This document shows positions 1-3,732 of a stretch of DNA of 6,377 bases, piece by piece. This stretch comes from Rikenellaceae bacterium (GTDB lineage: Bacteria > Bacteroidota > Bacteroidia > Bacteroidales > UBA932), in NCBI GenBank assembly GCA_900769735.1, contig CAAGHY010000082.1:1-6377 (forward strand), given 5' to 3'. The notes under the pieces were generated by a model, which was given only the letters and a program-made list of their open reading frames with translations, was not told the DNA's origin and made no database searches. Positions within the stretch are counted from its first letter, which is position 1. Every line of letters begins with the position of its first letter. The position numbers were made by a program, and so were the translations under genes.

Positions 1-36
1 AAAAAAGCCCTCAAGCGTTGCTTGAGAGCTTTTTTC
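1..36 (-). terminator. Rho-independent terminator after tRNA-Ser
   Basis: A seven-base-pair stem (CTCAAGC at 10-16 with GCTTGAG at 20-26) closes a three-base GTT loop. After one C/A mismatch (9 and 27) the pairing continues through GC/GC and an A6/T6 run at the two outer ends. Read on the minus strand, the hairpin ends in a run of T and begins nine bases after the tRNA, so it fits as the tRNA terminator. The A and T tracts on both sides make it structurally bidirectional, so it could also stop a plus-strand transcript arriving from the left of the window; what lies there is not visible. Confidence 0.88.
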
Positions 37-44
37 CGTTGTTG

Positions 45-131
45 CGGTGAGAGGGGGATTCGAACCCCCGGTACGGTTACCCGTACGTCAGTTTAGCAAA
101 CTGGTGGTTTCAGCCACTCACCCATCTCACC
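45..131 (-). tRNA. tRNA-Ser, anticodon GCT
   Basis: The minus strand folds as a class II tRNA of 87 bases. The acceptor arm pairs GGTGAGA (131-125) with TCTCACC (52-46) and is followed by discriminator G at 45. The T arm is GGGGG-TTCGAAT-CCCCC. The long variable arm pairs GTACGG with CCGTAC around GTAA, as expected for serine tRNAs. The anticodon loop reads TTGCTAA with GCT at 97-95, so it decodes AGC and AGT. The first pair of the anticodon stem looks mismatched (C and A) in my hand fold. CCA is not encoded: the bases after the discriminator are CAA, so CCA must be added by nucleotidyltransferase. The gene lies 110 bases downstream of floA on the same strand and has its own promoter candidate. 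Confidence 0.96.
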
Positions 132-152
132 TTTCCGCCCAATGGGTACGCT

Positions 153-164
153 GTTTGCACAAAC
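153..164. repeat. Short palindrome in the tRNA leader
   Basis: GTTTG and CAAAC arms flank a central CA in the predicted leader of tRNA-Ser. The core TTTGCACAA recurs at 231-239, just past the end of floA. The arms are too short and close for a stable RNA hairpin. The site could bind a dimeric protein or be chance in AT-rich DNA. The rest of the 110-base gap between floA and the tRNA holds the promoter and no coding signal. Confidence 0.3.
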
Positions 165-176
165 GTTTTGGGACTG

Positions 177-207
177 CAAATATATGCTAAAACTTTTTAT
201 TTGCAAA
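177..207 (-). promoter_or_regulatory. Candidate promoter of tRNA-Ser (Bacteroidota type)
   Basis: On the minus strand TTTG (207-204) is followed by exactly 19 bases and then TATATTTG (184-177). This fits the TTTG-N19-TAnnTTTG consensus described for the Bacteroidota primary sigma factor. Transcription would start around position 170, leaving a leader of about 40 bases before the mature tRNA 5' end at 131. I see no hairpin terminator between the floA stop and this promoter, so the tRNA may also receive read-through transcripts from the floA operon. The call rests on motif and spacing alone. Confidence 0.8.
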
Positions 208-241
208 TTTTATTTTGGGGAAACGCTTATTTTGCACAATG

Positions 242-1198
242 TTACTTGGCAATTTCTTCGCGCATCTGGGTGTCGGCCTGTATGTTTTTCATCTTGTAGT
301 AGTCCATAACACCAAGGTTTCCGCTGCGGAATGCCTCTGCCATTGCAAGAGGAATCTCAGTTTCAGCCTCAATAACTTTTGCGCGGGCCTCCTGTGCTTT
401 TGCCTTCATCTCCTGCTCAAGGGCAACTGCCATAGCGCGGCGCTCCTCTGCACGGGCCTGGGCAATGTTCTTGTCAGCATTTGCCTGGTCTATCTGAAGC
501 ACAGCTCCAATGTTTTTTCCAATATCAATGTCTGCAATGTCAATTGAAAGGATCTCAAATGCAGTACCTGCGTCCAAACCTTTTGAAAGCACAAGTTTTG
601 AGATTGAATCAGGGTTCTCCAATACAGACTTGTGGCTCTCTGCCGAACCGATTGAAGATACAATACCCTCACCAACGCGGGCAAGAACGGTCTCTTCGCC
701 GGCACCTCCAACCAGCTGCTTGATGTTTGCCCTTACCGTTACCCTGGCTTTTGCAATAAGCTGGATACCGTCTTTGGCAACAGCGGTTACAGGAGGGGTA
801 TTTATAACTTTAGGGTTAACGCTCATCTGCACTGCCTGGAACACGTCGCGTCCTGCAAGGTCAATTGCAGCGGCCATATTGAAATTCAGTTCAATGTTTG
901 CCTTGTCTGCAGAAATCAGCGCATTAACCACGTTGGGAACATTTCCCTTGGCAAGGTAATGGGCCTCCAACTCGTTGGCATCCAGCTTCAGACCGGCTTT
1001 GGTACCGGTAATCATTGCCATAACAATAGTTCCTGGAGGAACCTTTCTCCAACGCATAAGTACCAGCTGTACAAGAGAAATCTTTACTCCCGATATCAAT
1101 GCCTGAAACCATAGCGTAACAGGGAAAAACCATAGGAAAACCATCAGTGCCACCAATGAAATTCCTATCCATACCAACATAGCAATAGTATTTTCCAT
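242..1198 (-). CDS. floA: Flotillin-like protein FloA (SPFH family)
   Basis: FloA is a membrane-associated scaffold that assembles in bacterial functional membrane microdomains and affects membrane fluidity and the organisation of membrane proteins. The 318-residue product has a hydrophobic N-terminal segment (about 5-27) and a second, less hydrophobic stretch (28-49) that probably dips into the membrane. An RKVPPGTIV stretch follows, then the SPFH core (about 90-240) and an Ala/Glu/Lys/Arg-rich coiled coil (about 235-285). The C-terminal block with GNLGVMDYY and NIQADTQMR is highly typical of FloA rather than of longer FloT-type flotillins, and the length is normal for the family. The ATG start directly precedes the membrane segment; no Shine-Dalgarno sequence is evident, as is common in Bacteroidota. 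It lies 32 bases after the NfeD gene on the same strand and is likely co-transcribed with it. NfeD/flotillin pairs are a recurrent arrangement, which supports both calls. Confidence 0.97.
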   Translation of the reverse strand: MENTIAMLVWIGISLVALMVFLWFFPVTLWFQALISGVKISLVQLVLMRWRKVPPGTIVMAMITGTKAGLKLDANELEAHYLAKGNVPNVVNALISADKANIELNFNMAAAIDLAGRDVFQAVQMSVNPKVINTPPVTAVAKDGIQLIAKARVTVRANIKQLVGGAGEETVLARVGEGIVSSIGSAESHKSVLENPDSISKLVLSKGLDAGTAFEILSIDIADIDIGKNIGAVLQIDQANADKNIAQARAEERRAMAVALEQEMKAKAQEARAKVIEAETEIPLAMAEAFRSGNLGVMDYYKMKNIQADTQMREEIAK

Positions 1199-1230
1199 AA
1201 TTTATCTTTTAAGTGTTTTCTTCCCGATAA

Positions 1231-1695
1231 TTATATCTCCTTTACATATATCTTGTTCCCCTCAATGCTGCTTACTGCAACATTCTTTCCCGGTTCAACA
1301 AGAGAATCTCTGGTGAATGCCTCAACTGTATACTCCCCAATCCTCACTTTGCCTGCAGGTGCCAGACGGGTAAGGGCAACACCATAATCCCCTACTGCAA
1401 TACCTTTCTCTTGTGGAGCGGAATCAACCTTTGAGTTTATATTGGTCTCCAGGCTCAGTTTTTTCCAGGTTTTGGAGCGGAGCATATATATTGTGGAAAC
1501 CAGAACCAGCACAATGTTCACCAGGATTACAATTATGCCGGCAGCAGTGCTGATTTTTGCAAATGCTATCCAGCACGAAGCCACAATTGACCCTATTCCA
1601 AGTATTCCTGCAATTCCAAAGCCGGGAATTATTATCAGTTCTGCACCAAGGAGCAGCAGGCCGGCTATTATAAGTGTAATTACAAGTGCTGTCAT
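1231..1695 (-). CDS. NfeD-family membrane protein (short form)
   Basis: The 154-residue protein has three hydrophobic segments (about 3-22, 29-47 and 50-71), with PGFGIAG after the first, a typical NfeD turn. A soluble C-terminal domain follows (about 97-154): GIAVGDYGVA, LAPAGKVRIG, then a VEPGKNVAV and KIYVKEI ending. This matches the small beta-barrel (OB-like) domain of the family. It lacks the ClpP-like serine protease domain found in long NfeD proteins, so it is the short form that usually sits next to an SPFH protein. Family knowledge suggests it binds or supports the flotillin encoded next to it, with its soluble domain on one membrane face; the exact role is not settled. It starts 10 bases after the upstream SPOR/PD40 gene ends and stops 32 bases before floA, so co-transcription is likely. 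No Shine-Dalgarno sequence is visible before the ATG. Confidence 0.93.
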   Translation of the reverse strand: MTALVITLIIAGLLLLGAELIIIPGFGIAGILGIGSIVASCWIAFAKISTAAGIIVILVNIVLVLVSTIYMLRSKTWKKLSLETNINSKVDSAPQEKGIAVGDYGVALTRLAPAGKVRIGEYTVEAFTRDSLVEPGKNVAVSSIEGNKIYVKEI

Positions 1696-1705
1696 AAAAA
1701 TGTTG

Positions 1706-3598
1706 CTACAGGTTGTTTCCTACTTTCTCAACTTCCACAGCGGTAATCTGCCTTGCTGCAAGGGCCGATGCAAGCTCATCTGCCTGGGCTTTGCTTCCAA
1801 ACGGTCCAATCACGTATTTCATTACTCCGTTGATTGCAGCTTTGGCAATGTCACGTGAGGTCTTTTCCCTGATTACTGCAAGAGCCTCAGCCGGAAGCAC
1901 GTCATATCCTCCAATGGTTACCCTGTAGATGTTGTTGTTTTTCTGCTCAAGTTCCCTTGCATTTTTGGTTGAAAGGGATTTGCCGTTGTTGTATGCTGTA
2001 ATCATAGCAGAAGGGAATCCTTTTTTTCTTACAACGTTAAGGCTCTTGAGTGCCTCTGCGTATGAGTAGAACAATCCTGCGGAGTATGTGTATTTTCCAC
2101 TGGCCAAAGATCTCTCAAATACAGGGCTCATTCCTTTAAGGGCCTTCAATGATGCCTTTCTGGTGGTGGTCATCAGCTGTATATGGTATACCAGACCGTC
2201 GGGAATAGTGGAAAGGTCTGCAATTACGGCTTCCGGAAGGATCTTGAATTCCAAATCAACTTTTGGTTCAAGTTTCTCAAATTTGAATGCAGGGGTGGTG
2301 CCCATATTGTTCTGGGCAAATGCAAACTGAGGTGCATTCTCCTTTTTTGCAGCAGCGGGTTCCTGCTCCTGTTCAAATTCGTTTGCTATGATGATTCCTT
2401 TTGAAAGGAAGTCAAGTTCTATCTGCTGCAGTTTTGCAACGGCAGAAGTGGTGCTCTGGCTGAGTGTGAGCAGGTCAGCCTCAAGACTGAGCATATGTTT
2501 CTCCATATCCAGTCTCTTGAGTGAGTCTGTTGTGTTGGAGTACTCCTCCCTTTTTGCATCCAGCTGGGCAATTGAGGTTTTCAGGCGGCTCTGAAGGGCC
2601 TTCACCTCTTTTACAGCTGCCGAGTATGATGCAAATTCCGCATCCTGCTGCAAAGCGTTGTCTTCTTTGTTCTGCTGTGCAGGTGTCTCTCCTGCAGATT
2701 TTCCTGTGGAGATGTTCATTTTAGCTTCGGCCGGAGCATCTTCTTCCAGAATTTCGCTCTTCAGCGGAAGCGCTTCATACATTACAGCGTAGATGGTTAC
2801 CTGGTTGCGGGCAGTTTCACGGTCTGATGCCATTACTGAGAAATTGCCGCAAGGGGTGTTGTAGAACAGGTAGTCATTTGCAGTTGAAGAGAAAGGGAAT
2901 CCAAGGTTCTGTGCCACATCCCAGTCTCCCAGCTCCTCGTCCCATTGGCTCATATAAAGGTCATATCCTCCCATTCCCGAGTGTCCGTTGGATGAGAAGT
3001 AAAGGGTTTTGCCGTCGGGAGCAAGATATGGAAGAATCTCATTTCCTGCAGTGGTTACATTCTCATTGAGAATTTGTGGGGCAGACCATAGGGTGTCATT
3101 GAGTTTTACGGAATGCATTATGTTCCAGGAGCCGCTCTCGTCCGGTGCGCTGAATACAATTGAGTTGCCGCCTTTGCTGTAGTTCATTACGTTGAAAGGG
3201 TTTCCTTTCTGATCCTCTGCTGATGCGGCTTCTGCTGGTGGAAGCATCCACGAGCCTTTGTTGAAACCCGGATAGTTGAGGAAGAAGTTCTCTGCCGGGA
3301 ACACCTGTTTTGCCACAACTGTTGGGGATGAGGCAAACATAAGCATATTGCTGCCGTTCTCACTTGTTATCAGACGGCTCTTCACCTCCATATTATATAA
3401 GGAGTCAGCTTCTGTGGTAAGGGTGGAGTCTGGCCTTTGCTCAAGGATTGACCTGTATATCTCAATGGCTTTGGCAAAATTGTATTTCCTGTGCAACTCA
3501 TCTGCCTGTTTCAGCAGGGCTGTGTTTTGCTGGGAATATGCAGTTACGGCACTGAAAAGTGCTATTATGATGATTGATAAACAACTACGTTTTTTCAT
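1706..3598 (-). CDS. Secreted TPR/PD40/SPOR-like envelope protein
   Basis: The 630-residue product begins with a Sec signal peptide (MKKR, then a hydrophobic run; probable cleavage near residue 22). Cys6 is not in a lipobox, so it is probably not a lipoprotein. Residues about 25-60 resemble one TPR unit (alternating helices, YNFAKAIEIYRSIL). Residues about 140-262 carry PD40 (WD40-like beta-propeller) motifs; the clearest is LAPDGKTLYFSSNGHSGMGG at 192-211. Fewer blades are recognisable than a full propeller needs. Residues about 318-402 are a helical, probably coiled-coil stretch, followed by an Ala/Glu/Lys linker. The C-terminus holds two SPOR-like units (about 469-540 and 557-626), each with an aromatic YHIQL or YRVTIG start and a later sAGLF or YVIGPF strand. 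SPOR domains bind denuded peptidoglycan, so a periplasmic, wall-associated role is inferred. Many Bacteroidota TPR/PD40 proteins end in OmpA instead. It is first in an apparent operon with NfeD and floA. The specific function is unknown. Confidence 0.88.
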   Translation of the reverse strand: MKKRSCLSIIIIALFSAVTAYSQQNTALLKQADELHRKYNFAKAIEIYRSILEQRPDSTLTTEADSLYNMEVKSRLITSENGSNMLMFASSPTVVAKQVFPAENFFLNYPGFNKGSWMLPPAEAASAEDQKGNPFNVMNYSKGGNSIVFSAPDESGSWNIMHSVKLNDTLWSAPQILNENVTTAGNEILPYLAPDGKTLYFSSNGHSGMGGYDLYMSQWDEELGDWDVAQNLGFPFSSTANDYLFYNTPCGNFSVMASDRETARNQVTIYAVMYEALPLKSEILEEDAPAEAKMNISTGKSAGETPAQQNKEDNALQQDAEFASYSAAVKEVKALQSRLKTSIAQLDAKREEYSNTTDSLKRLDMEKHMLSLEADLLTLSQSTTSAVAKLQQIELDFLSKGIIIANEFEQEQEPAAAKKENAPQFAFAQNNMGTTPAFKFEKLEPKVDLEFKILPEAVIADLSTIPDGLVYHIQLMTTTRKASLKALKGMSPVFERSLASGKYTYSAGLFYSYAEALKSLNVVRKKGFPSAMITAYNNGKSLSTKNARELEQKNNNIYRVTIGGYDVLPAEALAVIREKTSRDIAKAAINGVMKYVIGPFGSKAQADELASALAARQITAVEVEKVGNNL

Positions 3599-3621
3599 TG
3601 ATTTTTCTCAAAAAGTATCAA

Positions 3622-3653
3622 CAAAGGTATGAAATACTTTATATATTAGGAAA
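3622..3653 (-). promoter_or_regulatory. Candidate promoter of the SPOR/PD40-nfeD-floA operon
   Basis: On the minus strand TACCTTTG (3629-3622) fits the TAnnTTTG element. Twenty bases upstream lies TTTC (3653-3650), a one-mismatch version of the TTTG element. Transcription would begin near 3615, giving a leader of under 20 bases before the ATG at 3598. That leader is A-rich and shows no Shine-Dalgarno sequence. The element overlaps the upstream part of the divergent secDF promoter candidate. The downstream element is good and the upstream one weak. Confidence 0.6.
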
Positions 3654-3667
3654 AAATACTACATTTG
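3638..3667 (+). promoter_or_regulatory. secDF: Candidate promoter of secDF
   Basis: TACATTTG at 3660-3667 fits TAnnTTTG, with TTTA (3638-3641) 18 bases upstream as an imperfect TTTG element. A second TAnnTTTG match, TAATTTTG, lies at 3673-3680 but has no upstream element at the right distance, so the first is preferred. Transcription would start near 3674, leaving an AT-rich leader of about 58 bases before the ATG at 3733. The leader shows no Shine-Dalgarno sequence and no clear leader peptide. Confidence 0.55.
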
Positions 3668-3732
3668 CACGTTAATTTTGGAAGTAATACCTTTTTTAAC
3701 GGGATTCAATAAATTTAAAAACTATATAAACT

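Larger units (their letters stand above)
3612..3694. repeat. Phased AAAG(G)TAT half-sites between divergent genes
   Basis: AAAGTAT (3612-3618) and its perfect inverse ATACTTT (3634-3640) flank the minus-strand promoter element. AAAGGTAT (3623-3630) has a perfect eight-base inverse, ATACCTTT, at 3687-3694. A partial ATACT lies at 3656-3660. The centres fall roughly 11, 11, 21 and 32 bases apart, close to whole helical turns, as for an operator bound by a dimeric regulator. One copy overlaps the promoter element itself and the region is AT-rich, so chance is a serious alternative. Confidence 0.35.

Noticed and set aside
1..131. tRNA gene as an integration site (att) for a mobile element
   Set aside because: tRNA-Ser genes are common integration sites, but no integrase gene and no repeated tRNA 3' end appear within the window.
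215..959. Plus-strand open frames lying opposite floA
   Set aside because: They are antisense shadows of a clear FloA gene, with cysteine- and serine-rich, family-less translations and no start context of their own.
3564..3598. Lipoprotein signal in the SPOR/PD40 protein because of Cys6
   Set aside because: The cysteine lies before the hydrophobic core, not after it, and no lipobox precedes it; an ordinary signal peptide fits better.
1442..3632. Several plus-strand open frames opposite the NfeD and SPOR/PD40 genes
   Set aside because: None shows a recognisable domain; the minus-strand frames are continuous, have a signal peptide or membrane segments, and fit known families.
3674..3732. Possible export-sensing arrest peptide (SecM/VemP-like) in the secDF leader
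   Set aside because: The leader of about 58 bases contains no ATG-started frame of useful length and no arrest-like motif.
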